Source: Pseudomonas sp. BSw22131 (GTDB taxonomy: Bacteria; Pseudomonadota; Gammaproteobacteria; Pseudomonadales; Pseudomonadaceae). From it: a stretch of 64,000 nucleotides of DNA. This document shows, one piece after another, positions 9,474-17,879 of the stretch; within the stretch, counting starts at the first letter, position 1, and every line of letters starts with the position of its first letter. The stretch covers positions 62,001 through 126,000 of the forward strand of contig NZ_CP113949.1 in the NCBI RefSeq assembly GCF_026810445.1, written 5' to 3'. The notes below the pieces were generated by a model that saw only the letters and a program-made list of their open reading frames with translations, made no database searches and was not told the origin of the DNA. A program made the position numbers and the translations under genes.

Positions 9474-10874
9474 TTAAGTAGCGTGCGGCCGGGACGACAG
9501 CAAAGGGCAATCGAGGATCACGCGGGTGCCCCGGCCGTCATCGCCCGCTTCGACAGACAGACTGTATCCGTGCAAACGCGCGACAGCCGCCACCAGTGAC
9601 AACCCAAGTCCGTGGCCCGGTTGCTGGCGCGTTGCATCGCCACGATAAAGCCTGCGGGTCACGCTGCTGCGCTCTTCGGGCGCAATGCCAAGGCCATTGT
9701 CGATCACCTCAATGCTCAGGCTGTGCTCCAGGCGCTGGCAACGCAGGTAAATCTCGCCACCCGGCGGGGTGAATTTGACGGCGTTATCCATCAGATTGAC
9801 CAGCGCCTCGAACAGCAGTGAAACGTCGCCCCGAAGCGCCGGACAGTCTCCATTCACTTGAAGGACCAGCCGTTGGTTTTTTTCCTGCGCCAGCGGTTCA
9901 TAAAACTCCTGCGCCTGCTGCAGCAGTGACCGGGGCTCAAACAGCTCGAAACCCGAGCGACGTCGAGTGTCCTCCAGTTCTGAAATACGCAGCAGCCCCT
10001 GAAATCTGGACATGATCGATTCGCTTTCTTCCAGCGCCAGATTGAGCGTCTCAGCATGCGCCGGTTGTAACGGCAATTGCTGCAACTGGTACAAGCGCGC
10101 GCGCAAGCGAGTCAGCGGCGTGCGCAAATCATGGGCGATGCCGTCACACACGCTTTTGACTTCCAGCATCAGTTGCTCGATGTGCTCAAGCATGGTGTTG
10201 ACGGCATGGGCGAGCATGTCGAGTTCGTCGCGACGAGGGGAGAGCGGCAAGCGCTCGCGCAGGTTGCCCGAAACAATGCTTTCAGTGCTGCTCTGTAGCC
10301 GCTCCACCCTGCGAATGGGGCGCCTGCGTAACAGCCGCCAGCCAATCAGCCCGGGAATCAGGGTCAGCGAGAGCCCCCAGAACAAAGCCTGACCGATGAT
10401 GCCGCCGACCGCCGAAATAGAGCCGCCATCCCGGGCCAGAATCAGAATCCGCCCATCGGCCCGGCTCTGTCTGAGCGCATAACTGCTGCGGGTTTCTTCA
10501 CTGGGCAGGGCAATGCTCAAGCCGCGTTCCAGATAATGCACACGCCCATCGTCCGGCAGGCTTGAACGCAACTTGAGCAAATCGCCTGTCAGATGCTGGC
10601 CGTCAGCTTCGAACAGGCCATACGCGTCGATGCCGGGCGTGGAGTAAACCTCGCTACCCGCCAGCTCCGATACCAGCGTGGCGTTATCGACTTTTTGGTA
10701 GTAATGCGCCCGTTGCATCAGCGTTCGTTCGGCCACTGTGCCCAGATAATGGGAGATCTCCCAGTACAGCACGCCGGTGAAAATCGCGCCCCACGCGACA
10801 AAAAACAGCGCATACAGCCCAATCAGACGACTGTTGCTGGAGCGCCAGCGGTCAGTTTTTTTCGACCAGAACAT
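9474..10874 (-). CDS. Two-component sensor histidine kinase
   Basis: A 466-residue membrane kinase. A first membrane helix lies at about 18-40, a periplasmic loop of about 120 residues follows, and the second helix is near 165-190. Then comes a HAMP region (RRPIRRVERLQ...). The H-box is CDGIAHDLRTPLTRLR, where His is the phosphorylation site. The N-box reads LVNLMDNAVKFTPPGG, and G-boxes DNGLGIAP and GHGLGLSLV follow. It overlaps the response regulator gene by 23 bp. It resembles PhoQ/QseC-type kinases, but the signal is unknown. Confidence 0.92.
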   Translation of the reverse strand: MFWSKKTDRWRSSNSRLIGLYALFFVAWGAIFTGVLYWEISHYLGTVAERTLMQRAHYYQKVDNATLVSELAGSEVYSTPGIDAYGLFEADGQHLTGDLLKLRSSLPDDGRVHYLERGLSIALPSEETRSSYALRQSRADGRILILARDGGSISAVGGIIGQALFWGLSLTLIPGLIGWRLLRRRPIRRVERLQSSTESIVSGNLRERLPLSPRRDELDMLAHAVNTMLEHIEQLMLEVKSVCDGIAHDLRTPLTRLRARLYQLQQLPLQPAHAETLNLALEESESIMSRFQGLLRISELEDTRRRSGFELFEPRSLLQQAQEFYEPLAQEKNQRLVLQVNGDCPALRGDVSLLFEALVNLMDNAVKFTPPGGEIYLRCQRLEHSLSIEVIDNGLGIAPEERSSVTRRLYRGDATRQQPGHGLGLSLVAAVARLHGYSLSVEAGDDGRGTRVILDCPLLSSRPHAT

Positions 10875-11529
10875 AACCTGACCCGCGAATCGTCTGGATG
10901 ACCGGCGCTGCCGTGCCTTCGATTTTCTTGCGCAGACGACCGATGTGGACGTCGATGATGTTGGTGCCGGGATCGAAGTGATAACCCCAGACTTCCTGAA
11001 ACAGCATGGTGCGGGTAACCAATTGTTTGGCGTTGCGCATCAGGTACGTCAGCAACTTGAACTCTGTTGGTAATAGCGTGACGGCCTCGCCGTCGAGGGT
11101 CACGGCTTGCTCGATCAGGTCGATCCGCAGGCTGCCCAGGCTCAGGCAATGGCTTTCGTTGCCGGGCACTGGATCGCGCAGCAGAACCTCCATGCGCGCG
11201 ATCATCTCGACCATCGAGAACGGCTTGGTCAGGTAATCGTCACCCCCCGAGCGTAGCCCGCGCACACGCTCATCGACGTCCGACAAAGCGCTGATCATCA
11301 ACACAGGCGTCTGAATCGCCAGCTGACGCAATGTGCTGACAATGGTCAGGCCGTCGAAATCGGGCAACATCCGGTCCAGCGTGATCACCTCGTGTCCTCC
11401 GGCAATCGCCAGCGCCAGGCCTTCGCGGCCATTGTTCGCCCATTGGGCACTGAAACCGTGTGCGGCGAGTTCGGACATGATGGCGTGAGCGGTGACTTCG
11501 TCGTCCTCAATCACTAAAGCACGATTCAT
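10852..11529 (-). CDS. OmpR/PhoB-family response regulator
   Basis: A 225-residue regulator. The receiver domain has the acidic pair EDDE at residues 8-11, the phospho-acceptor Asp in VITLDRMLPDFDG, and the conserved Lys in YLTKPFS. The C-terminal winged helix includes LTYLMRNAKQLVTRTMLFQEVWGY and IRGSGYVL. AGGAGG lies just before its ATG. It is the first gene of the operon with the kinase and is divergent from the binding protein at 11679, a likely target. Confidence 0.93.
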   Translation of the reverse strand: MNRALVIEDDEVTAHAIMSELAAHGFSAQWANNGREGLALAIAGGHEVITLDRMLPDFDGLTIVSTLRQLAIQTPVLMISALSDVDERVRGLRSGGDDYLTKPFSMVEMIARMEVLLRDPVPGNESHCLSLGSLRIDLIEQAVTLDGEAVTLLPTEFKLLTYLMRNAKQLVTRTMLFQEVWGYHFDPGTNIIDVHIGRLRKKIEGTAAPVIQTIRGSGYVLVEKN

Positions 11530-11678
11530 TCTGACCTCCTGGCCAAGACGGGCGCCTAGTCTAAAGGCATCCGCGCCTGAGCAAGGACTGTCCGTCCCAA
11601 AACTAAACTTTTCTTAACCCGGGTTAACACAGCGCCAGCTTGGGCTCGCGTTAGCGTGACGGTTTTCCAGACGAGGAC
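11530..11678. promoter_or_regulatory. Divergent promoter region between the two-component system and a binding protein
   Basis: Only 149 bp separate the two starts. The sequence contains AACTTTTCTTAACCCGGGTTAAC, whose inner GTTAACCCGGGTTAAC-like palindrome (TTAACCCGGGTTAA at 11614-11627) is a plausible operator for the response regulator. This is inferred from symmetry only. Confidence 0.45.
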
Positions 11679-12479
11679 ATGCCCTCCGTGCGCCGTTTGC
11701 TCAAGCCTCTGTTGCTGTCATGCCTGTTGTTGAGCCCGGATTTAAGCGACGCTGCCGACGTCACCAAACCTGCGGCAGTGACCCTGACGCTGCTGAGTTC
11801 GGCAGGCATCATCGGCGCCATACAGGCTGTTGCGCCCGAGTACGAAAAACTCACGGGCGTCAGGGTTAAAGTGCAGCCCGCGGCTTCTTTGGGGCAGTCC
11901 CCACAGGCCATTCCCCAGCGCCTTGATCGAGGTGAACCTGCAGACATCGTGTTGATGGTCGGATCCGGGCTGGACAGGCTGGTCGCGCAGGGCCAGGTCG
12001 ATAAAGACACGCGAGTCGATCTGGGCAAGGCGTTCATCGCCATGGCCGTGCGAGAAGGGACGCCCAAGCCTTACATCGGCACGCTGGCGGCCTTTCGCCA
12101 GACCTTGATCGACGCAGACTCAGTGGCCTACTCCGATGGCATCAGCGGCGCTTACCTGTCGCATTGGCTGTTTGTGAACATGAAGCTGGCTCCGCGCTTT
12201 CTGGCCAGATCCAGGATGATTTCAACCGAACCCGTGGCCGCCGCCGTTGCCCGGGGCGACGCCTGGCTTGGACTTGAGCAGCTGAGCCAACTCAAATTGG
12301 TGAGTGGAATAGATATCGTCGGGCTCATCCCCGACAGCGTGCAGCAAATGACGCTGTATGCCGGTGCAGTGGTGAAAGGCAGCGCGCACCCGGCGCAAGC
12401 GAAGGCGTTGCTCGATTACCTGGGTTCGGAGAAAGCCCGTGATGCGATTGAGCGCAGCGGATTGGCAGCGGTGCATTGA
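11679..12479 (+). CDS. ModA-like periplasmic substrate-binding protein
   Basis: A 266-residue protein with a Sec signal ending near DAADV and a type II binding-protein core similar to molybdate-binding ModA (VTLTLLSSAGIIGAIQAV, then GEPADIVLMVGS). The C-terminal LLDYLGSEKARDAIERSGL is typical of the group. No ABC permease or ATPase is nearby, so it may act as a sensor accessory rather than a transporter subunit. Divergence from the two-component genes suggests it either informs the kinase or is controlled by it. The ligand is not evident. Confidence 0.8.
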   Translation: MPSVRRLLKPLLLSCLLLSPDLSDAADVTKPAAVTLTLLSSAGIIGAIQAVAPEYEKLTGVRVKVQPAASLGQSPQAIPQRLDRGEPADIVLMVGSGLDRLVAQGQVDKDTRVDLGKAFIAMAVREGTPKPYIGTLAAFRQTLIDADSVAYSDGISGAYLSHWLFVNMKLAPRFLARSRMISTEPVAAAVARGDAWLGLEQLSQLKLVSGIDIVGLIPDSVQQMTLYAGAVVKGSAHPAQAKALLDYLGSEKARDAIERSGLAAVH

Positions 12480-12507
12480 CCTGGCCGGACCTTTTGGGGC
12501 CCGTCAG

Positions 12508-13437
12508 TTACGCCACTTTCATGTCCGCGCCGTTGCGCACATGCCCATGCGCCGACTTGCCGGCCTGCTGCACCGCCCATTTCATGAACGCGTCAATCGC
12601 CCATTCCTCGCGGCGCTCCTTGGGGCAATACACGAAGTAATCGAACTTCAGATCCGAGGTTGCATCCAGCACCTGCACCAGACGTTTGGATTTAAGGGCT
12701 TCGCAGGCGAACACATTGTTCACCAGCGCAATCCCCTGACCTGCGCAAGCCGCGCTGATCAGCAGGGACTCGTCGCCATAGCTCGAGCCCTGAATGATCT
12801 TGCGCTTGCCCATGCCGAACGCGTTCATCCACACCTTCCAGTAATTGCGTTCGGTGTCTTGCAGCAACGGGAAGGTCAGGCAGTCCTGCGGGGTTTCAAT
12901 GCTGCGTTGCTTGGCCAGCAATTTGGGGCTGCACACCGGGATCAGATACGAGGACCACAACCGCGTGGCGTGATTGTCCGGGCTGCTGGTCATCTCCCGC
13001 TGGATCGAGATATCCACATGCCCATGCTTGAGGTCCGAAAGACCGTTGCAAATCTGAATCGATATTTCGATATTCGGGTAACGCTCCTTGAAGTCACCCA
13101 GCGCCGGAATCAACCAGGCACTGGCGATGGTCGACGTGGTGCTGATTGCCAGACGGGTTTGCCTGAGTGGTTTGAGCGATGCGCCGGACCACGCCTTCTC
13201 AATCACATCGAACGTGTCGGATAACTCTTCGAACAACGTGCGACCGTTGGCCGTCAGTTGAATCCCTTTAGCGTCGCGTTCAAACAGACGTCGGCCGATC
13301 TGATCTTCAAGTCCTTTGATTTGCTGACTGACAGCGGCGGGGGATACGCACAGATGATCAGCGGCGCGTTTCATACTGCCAACTTTGCAGACTTCGACAA
13401 AGGTGCGAAGCGCAATCAACGGTATCGCTCGGCTCAT
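12508..13437 (-). CDS. LysR-family transcriptional regulator (GcvA-like)
   Basis: A 309-residue LysR protein. The N-terminal helix-turn-helix reads GSMKRAADHLCVSPAAVSQQIK, of the GcvA subgroup, followed by the linker helix and a LysR substrate-binding domain with a late AACAGQGIALVNN motif. It is not divergent from an obvious target. It stands upstream of the EamA transporter, LysR and hydrazine-type operon block and may be part of that island. Confidence 0.88.
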   Translation of the reverse strand: MSRAIPLIALRTFVEVCKVGSMKRAADHLCVSPAAVSQQIKGLEDQIGRRLFERDAKGIQLTANGRTLFEELSDTFDVIEKAWSGASLKPLRQTRLAISTTSTIASAWLIPALGDFKERYPNIEISIQICNGLSDLKHGHVDISIQREMTSSPDNHATRLWSSYLIPVCSPKLLAKQRSIETPQDCLTFPLLQDTERNYWKVWMNAFGMGKRKIIQGSSYGDESLLISAACAGQGIALVNNVFACEALKSKRLVQVLDATSDLKFDYFVYCPKERREEWAIDAFMKWAVQQAGKSAHGHVRNGADMKVA

Positions 13438-13639
13438 CTTGAATACCTCGCCAAGGTGTTACAGCCAATAATCCAGACAGCGACTGAAGCGGTGGTGAGT
13501 ACCCTGTTCATCTGTTCAACGCTCTGTTGCATAAAGCCCGACGAGAGATTTCGGAGAAAAAAGGCGCAGCAAAGCCCCGTCCGGTCATCGCCACCGGACA
13601 GCTGCATGCATCAGTCAGCTGTGGATAAGTTTCTAGGGG

Positions 13640-14560
13640 TTAACTTGTGGCGGTCTTCGGCCCGGTCTCAAGTGGCCTGGGCTTGCTCTTGCTGAGCACA
13701 AACCAGACCGCCAGGCAGATGAGCCCTCCACCGTAAGCGTGGGCAATCGAAAGACTTTCACCGAGGAACATAACGCCCCATAACACGCCGAACGGCGGAA
13801 TGAGGAAGGTGACGGTCAAGGACCTGACCGGACCGATATCGGCCACCAGGCGGAAGTACAAAATGTACGCACACGCCGTGCAGATAAAACCGACCGCGGC
13901 CAGCGCCAGCCAGACAGTTGAGCCGCCCCAGCTGGCCGGTGGGTTGACCGTGGCGGAGATGCCGAAAAACGGCGTGAGAAACAGCGTTGCGCCGATCTGG
14001 CTACCAAACGCCACCAGTTTTGCGTCCAGGCCGCCTTTATCAGCGACCCAGCGTTTGGTCAGAAATCCTGCTGCGCCGTAGCACGTGGTAGCGACCAGAC
14101 ACGCCAGCGCGCCCATGACCACGGTGCTCGACAACATCACCGGGCCGGTGGTCGTGAGCAGCGTGATACCCATCAAGCCAATCAACACGCCAGCGGCTTT
14201 TTTTACCGTCAGGGACTCACTGAAAAACATAGAACCGATCAACACGCCCATCAACGGGGTGGTTGCGTTGAATATGGCTGAATAACCGGCCGGTAATAAC
14301 AGGGCCGCCATGCTGTACATCAAAAACGGAATACCGGAGTTGATCACGCCCAATATCAGCGTCGCTTTCAATTTGCCGTTGAAATCAATCCGGGTCTTGA
14401 GAACAAACAGAATAACGGCCAGACCCACGGCGCCCAGTGAAACGCGAAAGAAGGCGGTGGGCAGTGCACCCAATACCGGCGCAGCAATACGCATGAAAAG
14501 AAAACTGGCTCCCCATATCGCTGCCAGCAAAAATAGTCGCACGTAGTCGGATAATTTCAT
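13640..14560 (-). CDS. EamA/DMT-family transporter
   Basis: About 306 residues with ten predicted membrane helices and two EamA repeats, beginning LSDYVRLFLLAAIWGASFLFMRIAAP. EamA proteins mostly export amino acids and small metabolites. I choose the ATG at 14560 (AGG upstream, immediately before the first helix) over 14614. It is divergent from the LysR gene at 14717, with 156 bp between, which suggests LysR control. It is the only plausible exporter near the operon at 15911-25204. Confidence 0.88.
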   Translation of the reverse strand: MKLSDYVRLFLLAAIWGASFLFMRIAAPVLGALPTAFFRVSLGAVGLAVILFVLKTRIDFNGKLKATLILGVINSGIPFLMYSMAALLLPAGYSAIFNATTPLMGVLIGSMFFSESLTVKKAAGVLIGLMGITLLTTTGPVMLSSTVVMGALACLVATTCYGAAGFLTKRWVADKGGLDAKLVAFGSQIGATLFLTPFFGISATVNPPASWGGSTVWLALAAVGFICTACAYILYFRLVADIGPVRSLTVTFLIPPFGVLWGVMFLGESLSIAHAYGGGLICLAVWFVLSKSKPRPLETGPKTATS

Positions 14561-14716
14561 GGGCAACCTATGAGGCCGATCAATAACTAAAAAGTGACTC
14601 GATAGGTGCGGCATTGACGCTTGTCGAGTCTGGGTGTGATGATTTGAGCAGTGTCTGAAGCAGTGCTCAAGCGAGCTTTTCTTAAGTACATTAGTTTTTC
14701 TTAACTGAGGTCAGAC

Positions 14717-15625
14717 ATGAAATTCCCGCCTTTGCACGCCTTGCTCTGCTTCGAAGCGACGGGGCGTCACGCGAGCATGAAGAGCGCGGCGGGCGAGCTT
14801 TTCGTCACGCCTGCAGCGATCAGCCAGCAGATCGCCAAACTGGAAAAAGCCGTCGGCGTGCAGTTGTTCATCCGCAACACCAAGCGTCTGGAACTGACCG
14901 CTGAAGGCAAGATTTACCTGCGGGCCATTCGCCCTGCACTGGGTCAGATTTCCGATGCCACCCAGCGACTCATGAGCGACAACGGTCCCAACTCCATCAC
15001 CATCAGTTGCACCAGCGGTTTTGCAATGCAGTGGTTAATGCCGCGATTGCCGGATTTCCAGGCGCTTTGTCCTGACGTAGAAGTGCTCATCAGCACCACC
15101 AACCGGCTGGTTGATCTGCTCGGTGACGGCGTGGATTTCGCTGTGCGTCACGGCATGGGCCGCTACCCGGGACTTGAGGTCGAGATGTTGATAAACGACC
15201 GTTTGCAGCCTGTGTGCAGTCCGAGTCTGCTGCCCGATTCCAAGTTCTTGTCATCGCCCATAGACCTGAAAAGCTACACGCTGCTACATGACGAGCATCG
15301 GGAGGACTGGGGCTTGTGGTTGCGTGCCGTAGGCGTTGAAAACACGGAAGCGGCGGTGCAGCGGGGATCGGTTTTCGTGGATTCCAACGGGGTGATCGAG
15401 GCTGCGCTGGCGGGTATGGGCATTGCGTTGGTGCGCCGTTCGCTGATCCGGGAAGAACTTGCCTCCGGTCGGTTGGTGGTGCCATTCCGGGTGACCATCG
15501 ACACCCCGATTGCGTATTACCTGGTGTATGACGAAACCGCGATCCTGCCCAAATCAAGTCGTCAATTTCGTGATTGGCTGACTGCTCAGGCCATCTCAAG
15601 CCAGCGTGAATTCACTACGCGTTAG
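14717..15625 (+). CDS. LysR-family transcriptional regulator (GcvA-like), likely local regulator
   Basis: A 302-residue LysR protein with the HTH SMKSAAGELFVTPAAISQQI and a substrate-binding domain ending in AALAGMGIALVRR. It lies between the divergent EamA transporter and the hydrazine-type operon in the same direction, so it probably controls one or both. The spacer before the operon carries several TAAACAC and TTAA repeats (15626-15780). Both neighbouring LysR proteins belong to the GcvA subgroup, which often senses amino acids. Confidence 0.9.
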   Translation: MKFPPLHALLCFEATGRHASMKSAAGELFVTPAAISQQIAKLEKAVGVQLFIRNTKRLELTAEGKIYLRAIRPALGQISDATQRLMSDNGPNSITISCTSGFAMQWLMPRLPDFQALCPDVEVLISTTNRLVDLLGDGVDFAVRHGMGRYPGLEVEMLINDRLQPVCSPSLLPDSKFLSSPIDLKSYTLLHDEHREDWGLWLRAVGVENTEAAVQRGSVFVDSNGVIEAALAGMGIALVRRSLIREELASGRLVVPFRVTIDTPIAYYLVYDETAILPKSSRQFRDWLTAQAISSQREFTTR

Positions 15626-15720
15626 GCTAAACACGCGAGTTTAAACTTTGTGTTTAACAACTCTGTCACTTAAGTCGTACTTCAGTCTTTTTGGCTCTCC
15701 TATTCAACACGCTAAACACA
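15626..15720. promoter_or_regulatory. Repeat-rich leader with three TAAACAC elements
   Basis: GCTAAACAC occurs at 15626-15634 and GCTAAACACA at 15711-15720. The reverse complement (GTGTTTAAC) is at 15650-15658. The palindromes AGTTTAAACT (15638-15647) and ACTTAAGT (15668-15675) lie between them. Such spaced repeats in front of an operon and behind a LysR gene look like a regulator-binding array. Confidence 0.5.
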
Positions 15721-15755
15721 ACTAACTCACTGATCCATAGAACAATTTCGCCCGT

Positions 15756-15780
15756 GCCGGTTAAGTCAAACTTAACCGGC
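15756..15780. promoter_or_regulatory. Perfect 10-bp hairpin / inverted repeat before the operon
   Basis: GCCGGTTAAG and CTTAACCGGC form a perfect 10-bp stem around TCAAA. No T-run follows, so a simple terminator is less likely than an operator or an mRNA structure. It ends 130 bp before the cupin start. Confidence 0.55.
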
Positions 15781-15910
15781 AATTGCGTATTCGTTGTTTG
15801 CTCCGGCGTACAAATTTCTTCAGTTTATTGACTCATTGACGGGCGTTAATTATCACCTGCCGACGTCGAGAAAATATCAGGCAGGGATGCTTGAGACTGA
15901 GGAGAAAAGC

Positions 15911-16354
15911 ATGACGGACTTTCAAATATTTCGTCCTATGGCGTGGGAAAAACTGGTCCATGAATATGATCTGGATGGCGCCAGGCTGCTGCCGTGGGCC
16001 GGTTACCCGACACCGATTGGTGGCGGCTGGTGTGTGGTGCGACCTCACACTAAATCCTTGTCGCACACGCAGATTGACCAAGAGTTTTTCATCGGCATCA
16101 AGGGCACCGCAAAGTTAGTCGTGGGCGACCAGACCTATCCCTTCGTGATGGGCGACATTGCCGCTATCCCCAAGCACACCGATCACTATGTGCTCAACGA
16201 CACCGACGAAGACTTCCACTTTTACGTGGTGTGGTGGGATCGCGATTCCGCCAATCGTTTTCTCGATGAAGATGCTCAACAGGGCGCGCCACTGCAGCAT
16301 GTTTCGATGCAGCAGATGCCTGTGCATGACGTCTCCGAACAGAGGACGTCTTAA
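15911..16354 (+). CDS. Cupin-domain protein, putative N-N bond-forming partner
   Basis: A 147-residue single-domain cupin. The start is the ATG at 15911 with GAGGAG just upstream; the in-frame extension back to 15794 has no ribosome site. Cupin motif 1 is seen around HTQIDQEFFIGIKGTAKLVV. Motif 2 is around GDIAAIPKHTDHYVLN, giving probable metal-ligating His and Glu residues. In the s56-p1 pathway the enzyme Spb40 fuses a cupin to a MetRS-like domain and forms the N-N bond of a hydrazine. Here the cupin is a separate gene whose TAA overlaps the MetRS-like ATG by one base, so it is probably the split version of that enzyme. The function is inferred from this neighbourhood. Confidence 0.8.
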   Translation: MTDFQIFRPMAWEKLVHEYDLDGARLLPWAGYPTPIGGGWCVVRPHTKSLSHTQIDQEFFIGIKGTAKLVVGDQTYPFVMGDIAAIPKHTDHYVLNDTDEDFHFYVVWWDRDSANRFLDEDAQQGAPLQHVSMQQMPVHDVSEQRTS

Positions 16355-17862
16355 TGGCCAAGTTGCTGGTGACCATTACTCCGCCTACACCCAATGGCGA
16401 TCTGCACATCGGTCATATGGCCGGCCCGTTTCTGGCGGCCGATATTTATACCCGAGCACAGCGTCAACGCGGTCACGACTGCACGCTGGTTTCTTATTCG
16501 GACGACTACCAGTCCTACATGCTCCGCCGCTCCATTGAACTGGATCGCCCGGCTCAGGAGCTGGCTGTCGAGAACACCGACAAGATCAATGAAACACTCA
16601 AGATGATGGGTATTCAGGTGGATTTCTGGATGCGCCCTTATCGCAACAACTACTTCAAAAAGGCCGTCGAAGAAGTCTACGAGTTCGCTGTAAAGGCGGG
16701 CGCGGTATACAAGAAGGTCAGCCAGGAACCGTATTGCGAGCAGTGCGATAAATGGGGCTATGAGGCCTTTGGTCGTGGCAATTGTGACCATTGCGGCGCG
16801 GACTCCGACGCCAGTCAATGCGAGGAATGCGCGCACACGCCCAATGCCTCGAAGATGACCGGCTTCCATTGCAAGTTGTGCGCATCACCGATGATCTGGC
16901 GGCCGATAGAGCGCGAGTTTCTCGCCCTGTCCAACTTCCGCCATTACTTGCAGAGCACCTTCGAGCATGTGCCGTTGCGGCCCTTCATTCGGCGGTTTCT
17001 GAGTGAGGAAATGCGCCTTGGGCCTGCCGATTGGGGCATCACCCGGCCACATGACGGAGGCTTTGACCTCAAGGCCGATGGCACCCGCCGGATTCACACC
17101 TGGTTCATGGGTCTGTCGGGGTATCTGGCGGCCTTTCGCGAGTACCTCAACGAGCACAAACAAGCGCCTTGGGAGTACGACGAGTATTGCCGTTCAGGTA
17201 AAGGCCGGCTGGTGCATTTTCTGGGTTATGACTGCGCGTTCAGCCACATGGTGGTGTACCCGTCGCTGCTGCACACCATGCACGGCTATCGCATGCGGCA
17301 GACTTTTTACACCAATCAGTTTCTGACGCTCAACGGCAAGAACCTGTCCACCAGCCGCAACTACGCCATCTGGGCGCGCGACCTGGTGGCCGAAGCCTGC
17401 ACCGACAGCGCACGGTTTTATCTGGCGCTGATCGCACCCGAGCAGGACACCGATGATTTCGATGTAGAAAAATTCAACACCTGGCGCGATCAGACCTTCA
17501 ACGAAGTGTTGGTAAAGCTCGCCGCCCAGGCCGAGCGTGAGCGTGTCGACGGCGACAACCTCAAGGTCAATTCCACCGATGCCTCAGCGATCAAGGCGCT
17601 GGTTGCGCGCTGGTTCGAGGTCACGTCGGTGGATCATTTCTCGATGAAAGGCCTGGCTGTGCTGTTGTCCGACGTGATCAACGCTGCGCGAGACCGCCAA
17701 TCCATGGGCAAACGGATTTTGCCGTACATGGCACTTATCGGCGCCATAGGTGCTCCGGTGTTTCCGGACCTTGCCAGGGACATCCTGCGTTACTGCCGGC
17801 TTACCGAAAAAGAAGTGCTGCAACAGTTGGTGTACATCAGCGCTGTCGAGTACGAGATCTGA
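16354..17862 (+). CDS. Methionyl-tRNA synthetase-like protein, putative hydrazine synthetase subunit
   Basis: A 502-residue class I aminoacyl-tRNA synthetase homologue closest in layout to MetRS. It has HIGH at residues 18-21 and four CxxC zinc-knuckle pairs at 128-131, 144-147, 156-159 and 173-176. The KMSKS loop is replaced by KNLSTSR at 329-335. It lacks the C-terminal tRNA-binding/dimerisation domain of housekeeping MetG, which in Pseudomonas is about 680 residues. In known hydrazine pathways such a protein activates an amino acid with ATP and joins it to an N-hydroxylated amino acid, and the cupin then rearranges the ester to an N-N bond. Linkage to a cupin, a DAO flavoprotein and an N-hydroxylase makes that role much more likely than protein synthesis. 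Confidence 0.88.
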   Translation: MAKLLVTITPPTPNGDLHIGHMAGPFLAADIYTRAQRQRGHDCTLVSYSDDYQSYMLRRSIELDRPAQELAVENTDKINETLKMMGIQVDFWMRPYRNNYFKKAVEEVYEFAVKAGAVYKKVSQEPYCEQCDKWGYEAFGRGNCDHCGADSDASQCEECAHTPNASKMTGFHCKLCASPMIWRPIEREFLALSNFRHYLQSTFEHVPLRPFIRRFLSEEMRLGPADWGITRPHDGGFDLKADGTRRIHTWFMGLSGYLAAFREYLNEHKQAPWEYDEYCRSGKGRLVHFLGYDCAFSHMVVYPSLLHTMHGYRMRQTFYTNQFLTLNGKNLSTSRNYAIWARDLVAEACTDSARFYLALIAPEQDTDDFDVEKFNTWRDQTFNEVLVKLAAQAERERVDGDNLKVNSTDASAIKALVARWFEVTSVDHFSMKGLAVLLSDVINAARDRQSMGKRILPYMALIGAIGAPVFPDLARDILRYCRLTEKEVLQQLVYISAVEYEI

Positions 17863-17879
17863 AAGAGGAGTTCTTGACG

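Noticed and set aside
16354..17862. Housekeeping methionyl-tRNA synthetase (metG)
   Set aside because: It is too short, has a changed KMSKS loop, lacks the C-terminal tRNA-binding domain and sits in an operon with a cupin, a DAO flavoprotein and an N-hydroxylase.
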